DNA of 64,000 bases from Plectrocnemia conspersa (taxonomy: Eukaryota; Arthropoda; Insecta; Trichoptera; Polycentropodidae). Within the stretch, counting starts at the first letter, position 1, and each line of letters starts with the position of its first letter. Under the pieces are notes generated by a model that saw nothing but the letters and a program-made list of their open reading frames with translations, searched no databases and was not told the DNA's origin. The stretch is from contig VTFK01000110.1 of NCBI GenBank assembly GCA_009617715.1, positions 186,001 to 250,000 of the forward strand, in the 5' to 3' direction. This document shows positions 12,290-22,134 of this stretch, in pieces. The position numbers and the translations under genes were made by a program.

Positions 12290-12590
12290 ATATGAATTTT
12301 TTTGAATTTTTGTCTTGCACGAGCACAGTTTTTCCTTTAATGTTCTGCGTGAAAAGTTCCCAGATCGTATTATTTCACGTTTTAGTGACGTCAACTGACG
12401 TCATCCAAACTGAGGCTACGCTAAATCGTGTATACGCCGACAAACCCGAAACATTTAAATGCCTAAAAACCAACATCCGCCAAGTTATAGCCTAGATACC
12501 GTCCAAAATATACGAAAGTCATCGAAAATTACATAAAAAGGATCCAGAGGCGGCTATTGGATCATCCTTTATTTATCACCACCGAGCACG
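12290..12590 (+). pseudogene. Mariner-type transposase C-terminal relic (family C)
   Basis: Plus-strand translation gives LREKFPDRIISRFSDVN in one frame. After a frame change it gives NRVYADKPETFKCLKTNIRQV, then a stop, then a frame with KIYESHRKLH. These match the end of insect IS630/Tc1/mariner transposases of the type ending in YADKP..LKTNIRQV. Frameshifts and a stop make it non-functional. The N-terminal half is absent locally. Relics of the same family lie at 19.3 kb (N-terminal part) and 44.1 kb (middle to C-terminal part). Confidence 0.75.
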
Positions 12591-13711
12591 CAACAACACG
12601 CTACCTTAGCAATTAATAAGTACAATGTTATAATTAAATAAAAACAATACTATGTCTAGATATGTAAACTACTAATAAAGCAAAACGTAACACGACAATA
12701 ATATTCGTTTCAACACGGTCGAAAATAGCAATAGTTAAGTGTAGACGAGACAGCTGTGGAGCGTACAATAAGACGCTCTTGTGAACACAGTCGTTCGAAA
12801 AAATGCGCTAGTTAAAATAAAGTGTGTTAGCTAACTAAAGCGATTCGTCATTACTTTAACATAAATTTACATTAGCCCTTGTCCGTTATAACAACACTCC
12901 TACGTCTAATAGCAATTCTTCATCACGCTGGATCCTCTCGCCCCGAGCGATTTGCAGTTTTCGCATGACTTTCATTAAAACTAAGCGGCGGTCTACATTC
13001 ACACTTCCACACGTCGGACACGCCGCCGCCGGGGGGATGAAATTTGGTAATTTTGCCTAAAAGCTTTTGCTGGTCGGAAAATTAACGGCGGCGTAATGTG
13101 CACACTGGGGAATGCGAATTGTGCGAACGTCACGCGGACGGAAAACCGGCTCTGTCGGCCCACAAACAACCGGAAAACCCGGAAATCGAACCAAAGCGGT
13201 CAAGGTTAGTTCAGCAAAGCTACGGCGCCCGGAAATCGATCCTTGATTGTTGGGACTCCTTGGAGAATCAATTTGTAATTAATTCCCCTAAATTCAAAGT
13301 AATGATATTAATCAGTAACACGTCCGGCCTGCTAAATTAATTGTGATTTATATTATTATTAATATTAATTATATTGCAAATTACATTACGCGTGATTAAA
13401 TTATTTTGTAGATAAAATTATTCTGCATAATAACACTAATCGATTATAAAAACGATACAATTCAAACGACTTTTTTACAAATATTTAGAAAATATCAATG
13501 TAAAAAATAGGTTAGTGCCATAACTTCCCAGGGTCAAAATATAAAAACTGCAACATTTATTCAAAAGAATAAGTAGTTCTTTGAAAACGTTTCATTACTC
13601 ATAGGAAAAATTGTCGTTTTATGGCCTATTATTATATTTTTCAAGGAAATGCATACTTATCAAAAAGATGCTGATCATACTATTTCTTAAAAAAAATAAG
13701 TGTACGATTTA
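12591..13711. other. Noncoding DNA with a CpG-richer island at about 12,940-13,260
   Basis: The island contains ggcggtc, gacacgccgccgccgg and ggcggcg strings and is clearly richer in GC and CpG than its surroundings. The 80-codon frame at 13,098-13,340 has no recognised domain. It could be an alternative promoter or noncoding exon of the minus-strand tetraspanin, or a conserved regulatory element. Nothing decides between these. Confidence 0.4.
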
Positions 13712-13942
13712 ATAGGAAATTATTTTATGTGCATTTAAATAAATATTTTGTTCCATAAAACGAATTCTTTGTGCATTTATGTAAGGTAAATCTTCGGATA
13801 TTTCCTTGGAAAATGATTCGTTGCAAAGTTATTTATGGGATGTTTAGTGTTCTGACAAATGCTCGCTCCCACCTAATCTGTTCAACAGTAATACACAAAC
13901 AATTTGTTTTATGGAACAATTATTTTATATACTGCTAATTTA
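13712..13942. mobile_element. TIR-bearing MITE (TGTGCATT family), copy B
   Basis: The left part (tatgtgcatttaaataaata through ttctttgtgcatttatg) and the right part (acagtaatacacaaacaat through gctaattta) are inverted relatives. Both match copies at 8.9 kb and 42.4 kb. No coding content is present. Confidence 0.65.
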
Positions 13943-16276
13943 GATTGTCCTCAAAAAATATAATATTCTTAAAAAAATTAAATTGTCGCTGCGCGGCCTA
14001 GTTCATTATAACATATATATTTCAAACAAATAATCACATTATAAAGGCAATGTATATGTATTATACTTGTGCGAGGTAGGGTATTTAGATCCGGTTTTAG
14101 TACTCTTTCAAAAGTATATAACTAATCATATCCTAACTTTTGATTTATATTTAGTAGTTTCTAGATTTACCTCATCATGCCATAATCTCATTTATATATT
14201 TCCTCTAACATACATCGAGTGTATACTTCCTCTTTTATAACATTGCTCTACAAAGATCTAAACAAGTTCGTCAATGCACATCTTCATTTCTTAACGGATA
14301 TTATTTCAATTGATTAGTTTTGATTAATTTATTATAGCACATATATTTTAAATTAAGCGATGGTAAATCTGAACTACTGATGTCACCGTTCAGAGATTGT
14401 GTTTTCAGAAACGTGTCATTTGCAACTGCTATTAAAAGAATGTGCGAGACGTTGTACAATCAAAAGCATATGTTATACATACATATAAATACTTAACTAT
14501 CAATTTTTTTCGTCATTATTTAGTAAAAATTTATTTTTATATCTGAATTTAAAGTTAGAGCACGACACCTTAACTTCTGTTTAAAGGGTTAGTAACGGTT
14601 AATATTTCAATGACATATTCTATTATGTTCTGCATTTATTTTTGTCATATATATATACATTTAAAATAAATATCTTTTTCGTTAATACTGTTGAATGTTA
14701 ACTTCTAAATAAATCTCCCGTATATTATAATGTCTAGACGCAGGAGAATTATTATCCATTTCCTAACAACACCCCTCGCAATAATGCTCAAAGTGCGTTC
14801 AAAATTTATGAAGCAAGGGAATGAATCATCGGGGGGGTAGGATCGATCACAAAACTATCGGGGTTAAAACGTGGTAATTTTGGGTAATATCAGTATGCGA
14901 CATCTAATATATAACAGTATACAAGGCACACATTCCCGAGAGGACAATATCATAATCCGACACCGAATCGCTAAATTATGATTAAGCCTAATTACAACAG
15001 AATATTCTGCGGACTAAAATGCGAAACATAAAGCTCATTTGTATATAATATTTTCACTCAGTAGACAGTAAAGATAGCAAATTATCATGAAAATGAAAAT
15101 GAATTTAAAAATATACATAATGTTCTTACATAAATTTATATAATTAATATAATTGTTTTTTTATCAAAATTTCCGAAAACGTGCAAAGCTAAAATTTCGC
15201 ATATTGTACTAAACAACTTAATGGTTTAATAACGCGACTTATTAACTTTTCAATTGATGATAAAATTAATGAAATGTGTACATTCCATTAATTTTCAAAA
15301 CGAATTCATTTCCCGTGGGAGTTTCAAAATATAATAACATATTGTTCCTCAAATAAACTTTCGTTGAGTCAAAGGGGGTAAGGGTATTAGTTTTGCACTT
15401 ATGTGATACAAAATTGGTTTATACGTAGAAATTCAAGTAAAATGTTAAACTATTCAACAAAATACCAAGCAACGACTTTCAGAAATTAGTAAAATACCGA
15501 TAAAAATTGGCACTACGCGGCTCGATTTGTCTCTTTTTAGTTCAATAAAAAACCAGATATTTTGAGCAAATAAAGATTTGGAACTAATCAATTATCCATA
15601 ATTTATTGAATATTTTATCAGTAAAATACCAACAAAAAATGGGTTTCGCACATTAACATACGACAATATGTTCTATAAGTAAATTTGTTTATTGTCGCGT
15701 CCGTTTCCCGTTTCCTTCGCTACCCAAAGGTGATAACGAAGTTTCTCGGAACCACGTGATAAGATATTTCAAAGTTATATATAATATTAATAATAATAGT
15801 AATCGTTGTTCTATCACACGATTCAATGCTTACGAAAAATCCTTTCCATTCGCCAAGGATAGCAGTATTGGGCCACTTGATATTGGGTCGTCGAACAGAG
15901 CAGAGGACAGGATACTCTTTTACATGGCCTGTCGCCAAAGTTTCATTGAACGTTTGATGTTAAAAACCAAAGATTAATATTTCAGAGTTTTAAAAACACA
16001 TTCTATAATTTTTAAATAAGACGACTATGAATATTTGTAGAACAAATTATTATTCATAATATATGATAAGGAAGACATGAATTAAAATAAATTTAAAGAT
16101 CAGCAGTAAGGTATAGAATAGATAAATATTATGAAACCGACTGCATAAGATAAATAAAAAATGTACATCCTAAAATATTCTTACAAAGAAGTTTGCAAGT
16201 AAAATTCTGAAAATATTTTTTTAATGAAGATTTTGATCCGCCTGCGGTACTTCCGTTGATTATTCAACGGTATGTA
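13943..16276. other. Noncoding AT-rich DNA
   Basis: No gene or structured repeat was recognised. The two opposed frames at 15,720-15,977 overlap each other and show no family features. A short G-run (gggggggtagg) occurs near 14,830. Confidence 0.5.
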
Positions 16277-16278
16277 TA

Positions 16279-17159
16279 TCAGGTTGTCCCATTGGTTCTA
16301 TTTGCTTATAACTTTTTATAAATAAACGATAATTTCAGTATTATTTCGGTTTGTTTATTTTTTGTTTGTTTATCTCATCAATAATGCTATTTAGAAATGG
16401 GATATTTTTTGTTTCGATATATTCAACCTATAATCAACAATGCCAGTGGAAATAAAACAATCTCAATTAAGCTTTATGAGTTTCAACTCGGTTATAATGC
16501 GACAATGGCAATAATGCAATGGGCAGGTATGCCATTAAATTCAGAAAGTGTTAAATGTGGTTCTAAAAACTTCTTTCCTGGAATTTTTACATTTAATATC
16601 TATGTAAGGACGGGTAATCCTTATGGGTTATTAGTGAGGATATTAGGGCTGCTATTAAAGCAAGTTCAAGATTAACGATACAGAAGCTAGCACAAAAGCG
16701 CAACGTGTTGCCTAAATCGAATTACCCTGAAGATGAAAAGTGGATCCTTTACTTTAACAAGCGGCGTAAAACGCGACTTAGACTATAATAATACCTTCCT
16801 TGTGAATTAAAGAAGGGTAATTTTACACCAAGACAGCGCTCACCCTCGTGTATCTAAGAAGACGATAGAAAAATCAATGGATTTTCATGGAAATTATATT
16901 TTCACCCAGCGTAGTCTCCAGATATTGCTCCAAACGACTATCAATATTCAAGTCCCTTCAACAGTTTTTAGGTAGAAAAAAATATTTAAAAATGGTTATA
17001 AAAAACGACATTCAAACATATATTGTTTCAAAAAATACATTATTTTTCGAATCAGATAAAAATGTAGAAATTTGTAGAAAACGATGGAGAATATATAATT
17101 TAGTAAAAGTATTACTTATTATTTTTACTCATTTAACCCGCACTTATGGAACAACCTGA
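16279..17159 (+). mobile_element. Mariner element relic (family B), internally deleted
   Basis: The ends are inverted, TCAGGTTGTCCCATTGG at the left and its relative ending CAACCTGA at the right, each flanked by TA (16277-78 and 17160-61). Plus-strand translation gives scattered mariner transposase segments in different frames. YEFQLGYNATMA and ISEDIRAAIKASSRLT come from the N-terminal helix-turn-helix part. EDEKWILYFNKRRKTR surrounds the first catalytic Asp. QDSAHPRVSKKT follows the second. FKSLQQFLGRKKYLK and ASK/VSKNTLFFES come from the C-terminus. Stops, frameshifts and deletions reduce it to about 880 bp, so it is inactive. Confidence 0.85.
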
Positions 17160-17427
17160 TACATGTGTTATAAACATATTAGAGAATTTTGCTATCATGT
17201 ATGCACGACTTGGTTCGATTGTAGTTATTCATCCGTGAGATTATGAAAACCACACCTGTGGGGATCGATCAGAATTTGGGTTAATTGTGATCTGATTATT
17301 TAAGTGTTAATACATAACCATTGATTTTTTCAATTTGCATGAAATAATTTGAAATCACCATTCTTTCTCTATGGGATGGGTGTGGTGATGATATACAATA
17401 AAAACTATATTTGCATTGGTTAGCATA
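17160..17427. other. Noncoding DNA
   Basis: A short spacer between two transposon relics. Nothing is recognised in it. Confidence 0.5.
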
Positions 17428-17722
17428 AGGTGACCAAACGTACTTCTTTGTCCTCCTTGAACAAAAATGTCCGTGGTGACCTTTTTTCTAGCTTTCACAG
17501 CATCCCTAAATGAACAAAAATATCCGAAATGACCCTTTTTTAGCTCCCGTACCGATTTCTACTCCTTTGTCCTCTTCGAACAATACCCGAGATGGCATCT
17601 AAACAAAAAATTCTGAAACAACCTTTTTTAGTTCTCGCAACAATTTCTTCTCTAGCAAAAAAAATCGAAATGGCCTTTTTATTTTTAGTGTCCTTTGATA
17701 TTTTGAAAATCTGGTTACCTTA
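17428..17722. repeat. Repeat block of about 55-bp tandem units with inverted ends
   Basis: About four diverged direct units follow each other. Each begins near aacaaaaatgtccgtggtga / aacaaaaatatccgaaatga / aacaaaaaattctgaaacaa / caaaaaaaatcgaaatggcc and continues into a t-rich ccttttttag section. The block begins aggtgaccaaacg and ends gaaaatctggttacct, which are imperfect inverted relatives. It may be a small DNA-transposon derivative with internal minisatellite expansion. Confidence 0.5.
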
Positions 17723-18324
17723 AATAACAAACACCCTCGTTCAGAAGACCAAACTTAATTTGTTCAATACATGCATTCGAAGACAAAAGTGAAAGACGGC
17801 TCGGTTCGAGTCGATGCATCGAATTTACACCGATGCCGGCTTCCATACAGTTTAATAATAGATGCTTTAAATATGAAGGGGAGACAGTAAATAACCGTCG
17901 CGTAACTTTCGGGGTCTCGAAAACCCACCATGTACCAATATTACTCTATTCCGACACGCTTCTCTCGCGATTTGCATAACCAGCTTTCTTTTCATAACAA
18001 AAGTTTGTACAACTACCGAACTTTGGCGACCTTCAAAAGCCGAGAGAGGCGGAAGAACGGTACATTTCTAACAACACCAAATCTATCGTATTGACAACAA
18101 TAAAATATGGCGCGTGAACAGCGGCCATAAGCGTAACAATGTTGCGCATTAAACATTTTTTAATTCATTTATTATAAAATGGACTACATATTTACGGTTT
18201 AGACCAAAGGCGATTCAAATATTTAAAAAAAACGCGACGCGGCGTCATTAAAACCAAAGTATAGACGATTGTTCATTTACATCAAATAAAAGCTCGCTAA
18301 TGAGAATAAACAGAAGAAACATAC
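17723..18324. other. Probable start of tetraspanin intron 1 (noncoding)
   Basis: It lies directly downstream, on the minus strand, of the splice donor at 18,323-18,324. No second tetraspanin exon (CCG motif or loop cysteines) was found here or anywhere to the left edge. Confidence 0.45.
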
Positions 18325-18390
18325 CAATATCAGGAAATTGATCAGCAGGAAGAGAAACTTGATGAACTTGTAGCACCCTGACAAACCCAT
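18325..18390 (-). CDS. Tetraspanin, first coding exon (partial gene)
   Basis: The minus-strand exon starts with ATG at 18,390 and encodes 22 residues beginning MGLSGCYKFIKFLFLL, ending exactly at a GTATGT splice donor (18,324 downward) in phase 0. A short cytoplasmic head with Gly-Cys and Lys residues followed by the start of a hydrophobic helix with an Asn (LLINFL) is the typical tetraspanin N-terminus (M-G-x-x-x-C-x-K-F/Y-x-K-x-x-x-F-x-x-N). Tetraspanins are four-helix membrane organisers. No further exon was found in the 18.3 kb to the left edge, so the rest lies beyond the window or in short exons I missed. Only 22 residues support the call. Upstream sequence is CpG-richer, consistent with a 5' UTR and promoter. 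Confidence 0.55.
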
Positions 18391-18560
18391 GTTGGCGGTC
18401 GGCAAAAGCTTCTAAGCTACTCGTGCACCGGAAAACGATTTATATTCGTCGATATAACGAAAACAAGCGGCAGACAGCGAACGGCGAACAACGCGACCCC
18501 TCACCTTCGCTTCTGTACTTCGACTGGAGCTTCGTTCACATTTTAGGCCAAACGTCAGCC
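18391..18560 (-). promoter_or_regulatory. Putative 5' UTR/promoter region of the tetraspanin gene
   Basis: This stretch just upstream of the tetraspanin ATG is rich in CG dinucleotides (acggcgaacaacgcgacccc, tcgtcgatataacg) compared with the AT-rich surroundings. No TATA box or initiator is clear. The assignment rests on position and composition only. Confidence 0.35.
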
Positions 18561-19299
18561 ATTACCCGCTACCAAATTACATATTCCATTTGGATGGATT
18601 AATTCAAAATCGATTATGAACCTATTACTACTATTTTGATTGATAAAACTCTAATGTATTACACATTTTAATCGCATCAACAATATATCGAGTGATTATT
18701 AGTCAATATAATAATTAATAATTTATCTCGATTGTTATTTCTTATCTAATAAAAATATTTATTATATCTAAACTATAACAAATTATTTGTTAGTAAAATC
18801 GCTTAATTAGTTTTTCCATAAGTATTTGAAGAAAACGTACATAATTAAAATATAAGACTTTGATCAAATATTTTATGTTTTTATTTTTTCACAAAACACA
18901 ATATTAAAAAAGTCAATAAAAAAACCTTATTTTACGTTTTATTTATTAAAAAATCTAACGAATATAATAATTACAGGTATTTTATCACGTAGATAGATTT
19001 TTTTTAATAATAATTAAGTCATCGTGCAGGTCCGCCTGGTGAAAAATCGGGTCCCGGGGCTTATTTTTGCTGCAGAGCCTCCAAACATTCAAGTTAAATC
19101 TAAAATTGAATATTCAAAGACTTACAGTTCGCACAAATATGTGTTTTCTTGTATAATTAAAAAGGGCATCGGTGATTAAAATCATTCTGCAGAATGGTCC
19201 ACTTCGAGTTTCCTATATTCGCAACACTGTAAATCAAACATTTGTCAATAATCACGTGTGCTAAAGGTGTTAAATGTTAGTTTGCAACAATTATTTACG
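18561..19299. other. Noncoding AT-rich DNA
   Basis: There is no gene. A short GC patch (gtccgcctggtgaaaaatcgggtcccggg, split around 19,030-19,060) is unexplained. The final part may hold the degraded 5' end of the mariner relic that follows. Confidence 0.45.
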
Positions 19300-19740
19300 A
19301 AATGGATCGCTTAACCACCACTCAACGCATAAAAATTGTTATATTATTTTACGGAAATAACATTTCTGTACAAACTCTGAATCGTAATTAATAGGAAAAT
19401 TATGGGCAAATTTATCGTCCTAGTGAGTAAACAATTCGCCATAGTAAAAAACTTTGAAGAGGCTAGAAGCGTTAGAGATAGGGTAATGCATGTGCATCAT
19501 AGTGGCGCCCGTTCTACCGAGAATATTGCTGCTGTAAGTGAAAGTGTGGTCGAAAACCTAGAATTGTCGATTCGTTGGGGTTCGCAGATAGCACAAGAAC
19601 TGAAGCGCAGAGACCACAGATAGCGAATAAATTACGAAAATTGGGTGTTAGAGTAGCAGGAAGTTGACGCTGATTTTTCAAAGGAAATCTTATTTTCTGA
19701 TGAGGCATATCTCCACCTTTTTGCGTATATCAATAAGGTA
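19300..19740 (+). pseudogene. Mariner-type transposase N-terminal relic (family C)
   Basis: It starts at an ATG with MDRLTTTQRIKIVILFYGNN, the usual start of this insect mariner-type family (first helix-turn-helix). It continues in other frames with SVRDR, GARSTENIAAVSESVVEN and LSIRW. It ends with a catalytic-region remnant SDEAYLHLFAYINK. Frameshifts and stops are frequent. The reading breaks abruptly near 19,740, where an LTR-family sequence begins, so the LTR element lies inside or against the transposase gene. Confidence 0.8.
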
Positions 19741-20690
19741 AAGACCAGTTTTGGCCATAACAAATCTAAGCTCCCACACGGCTCCTGCCCTAGCAATTTA
19801 CAATTGCGATATTCAACTAGGGCGAGAGAATGGGAGCCTTGGCACTGCTAATAATTAAATGCTGGCGGCACAAAAGTAACAAAGTCGTGACGTGGTGCGG
19901 CGGCGCCAGCTCTGCTTGTAGAGCTTCAGGGGCGCCGCTTCTGTGAGCGCGTGTAGGGCTCTATGAGGCGCGAGGACGCGGCCTCCAGTGACGCGTGGCG
20001 TGCTTCGCTCCAAGCCGAGTGAAACACGCGTAGACCCGGGTGGCGCGTAGGGGACCCGGGTGGCGCGTAGGGTTCCAGGGCGCGAGAAGAACGAGCTTGT
20101 TCGAGAGCACCTTTCGGGGCCCTGTGGTGCGTCGATGCAGCTACACAGGGCGCGCGTGCGACGGGCTCTGGACATGCGGTTGGAGCTCGGAGTCGCGGGG
20201 GCGTAGCCGTACGGGTGCCTGACGGCTCACGCGTGGTCTACGGCAGCACTTTTGTGGCTTCTCGCTAGAGATGCGTGGCGGTTGCTAACGATGGAGGCAC
20301 CTGGTCGGGGGCGCAGACCCATCGTCTTGGTAGTCCACCAGCTCGAGTCGGGATCGAGGGAAGCTCCGGTGGGATGGCAGCAAGCGGCTCTGCAGTGGCT
20401 CAGCTTTTTTGTACTGCAGCGGCGTCTGTGTCAGCTATTTTGAATCTGACTTCATGTGCGTGCTCAGGATCACGTAGCAGGTTACCAATTTAGGGACGGT
20501 TTTAGTGACGGGTGGTTATGTTTTATTGAATATTAACGGTATTGTTTGTATGGTTAAAAAAGCGGACGCGAGACGACGCGTCTGAACGCCCGGATGATTG
20601 CCAGTATAGAGAATAACCGTCACGCCAGTGCTACTCAAGTGCCGACCAGTTTTACCCATAACAAATCTAGGCTCCTACACTATATCTTTA
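19741..20690 (-). mobile_element. Internally deleted LTR retroelement, minus orientation
   Basis: Read on the minus strand this block has an LTR copy (20,663 down to 20,489), then ttggtaacctgctacgtgat. That string resembles the ttggtgaccccgacgtgat sequence that often follows the 5' LTR of insect BEL/Pao and gypsy elements. A GC-rich interior of about 700 bp follows. It ends in a purine-rich gtgtgggagc and the first about 22 bp of a second LTR (19,762 down to 19,741). The interior contains one 106-codon open frame but no intact gag or pol that I recognise. The structure (LTR, primer-site-like string, interior, polypurine tract, LTR) supports the call. The superfamily is inferred. Confidence 0.55.
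20489..20663 (-). repeat. LTR copy R5 of the TGTTATGG family
   Basis: On the minus strand it begins TGTTATGGGTAAAACTGG. It contains the shared core gcgtgacggttattctctat and ggcgttcagacgcgtcgtct. It ends caccgt/acccgtcactaaaac then cgtccctaaa. The same sequence recurs at 33.0, 33.2, 33.8 and 42.9 kb. An upstream purine-rich taggagcc fits a polypurine tract. Confidence 0.7.
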
Positions 20691-21579
20691 CATTTGTGTT
20701 TTTTTTTAAAAGCTTGGACACCGAAGTTGTATCATTTTTAACATAACAACACAAATCAAGAGATAGCACATGCACATCTGAAGTCCCACGGACCACGAGC
20801 TGTCAAGAAATTCGCTCGTATTCTTACAATCCCCTACACGTACAACGTACAAAGTGGGGATTTGACTTACTCGCACGACGGTGTATATAACGTAGAACAA
20901 AACCAAACTAGATACACAGCACCGACGACCCATAGGGAAATCTACACCCGAGGGACATCCTGAAGTTCGAACCGCCGTAAACCAGCTAAGTAACAACACA
21001 GCTGACAACCATCAGCTGACATAGACCGACTGATAACACCGACAATCCGAACATTGACTGAGAGCAGAGCGCACGGCACAGTCTCTCGAAACTTACCAAC
21101 TTGGACTTAGAAACTAGACACACACGACTCCACTACGCCTTGGCACTCGAACTACTACTTCCTTACATTAACTTATTCAGCACAGAGTTAAGTCTCACAT
21201 TTTGTTGAGCATTTTCTCCAGGAAACGCGATAGAGAACAAATACCGATGTTTTTAGAAGGTTCTACCGACGCATCTGAATATCTATTGTACTATTGAAGC
21301 GACTACAGACGATCTGTATGCTTCAATATATTTTAACAAATTATTTCAGCTCTACTATATGAAATAATCTTTATTTTAAAAGTAAATTGCATTTTTTATT
21401 CTTGTCTTCCGCTGTTTTTACCTATATTATCAAAATCATTCATCTTTAGTAAAAACAACTTGATTATTGCGCAAAAAAATTTTAAACGCTAATTAAAAAA
21501 TATATAAAATTATACATTATAAAGAAAAAAATATTTATTTGTCACAAGGCTACGAAAATATTATTCAGTGTTGCCACAT
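20691..21579. other. Noncoding DNA
   Basis: No gene was identified. A 100-codon minus-strand frame (20,706-21,008) is cysteine- and valine-rich but matches nothing known to me and has no supporting splice or codon-use signal. Confidence 0.45.
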
Positions 21580-22134
21580 GGCAGCGTCGTACGGATGGCG
21601 GCGTTGCCGTAAATGTCGAGCAGTGCTCGAAAATGTATTTGAAAGCGAATAGAGGCTCAGCCGCTCTGGAACGCGAGCCTTATATGTAAAGTGAGTTCTC
21701 TGTCGTATATCCCTCCCTCTCATCGTAGAATCTGCCCTCCTAGCCCACTTTGCTCATGTTTTTATCCTCTTCCCGCCATAAAGTGTGTCACAAAATCATC
21801 GGTAGCGATTTACCGAGAGCTTCCCCGCTTCTCGTACCTTACATTGTATCGTTGCAAAGAACCGAACTTGTTATTTAACCGTTCATATGCACAATTAAAC
21901 CGATTCCCGCCGGTCAATCCCATTGTTTACCATCATCGAGATGTAAACAACACTTTCTCTTCATTAAAAAAGCGCTGAAATGCTTCGACCGTTGCGTAAC
22001 ATGCGATTAAACGACGACATATCGTCTACTATGCTCCAATTTAAATGCCACGATGTATATACATTGTACAATTAGACTTAAATTCACACATTTTATATTT
22101 CAGATTTCCATATTTTGATTAAAACGAGTTTATT
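21580..22134 (+). promoter_or_regulatory. Putative promoter and 5' UTR of NCAPH2
   Basis: A CpG-richer patch (about 21,585-21,680) is followed by a good splice donor, aaa|gtgagt at 21,691. A T-rich tract with acceptor tttcag (ends 22,103) lies 31 bases before the NCAPH2 ATG. This suggests a noncoding first exon ending at 21,690 and a roughly 410-bp 5' UTR intron. The open frame at 21,691-21,978 would then be intronic. This is inferred from splice-site strings only. Confidence 0.4.

Noticed and set aside
19500..19512. A tggcgcccg string resembling a primer-binding site
   Set aside because: It is part of the mariner transposase coding sequence (Ser-Gly-Ala-Arg) and has no LTR context.
19855..20493. 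Open frames of 60-106 codons in the GC-rich block
   Set aside because: High GC reduces stop codons on all frames. Arg/Ala-rich translations with no recognised domain. Better explained as retroelement interior.
21691..21978. A 95-codon plus-strand frame starting MSSLSYIPPSHRR
   Set aside because: It begins within a strong splice donor (gtgagt) and probably lies in a 5' UTR intron of NCAPH2. No family recognised.
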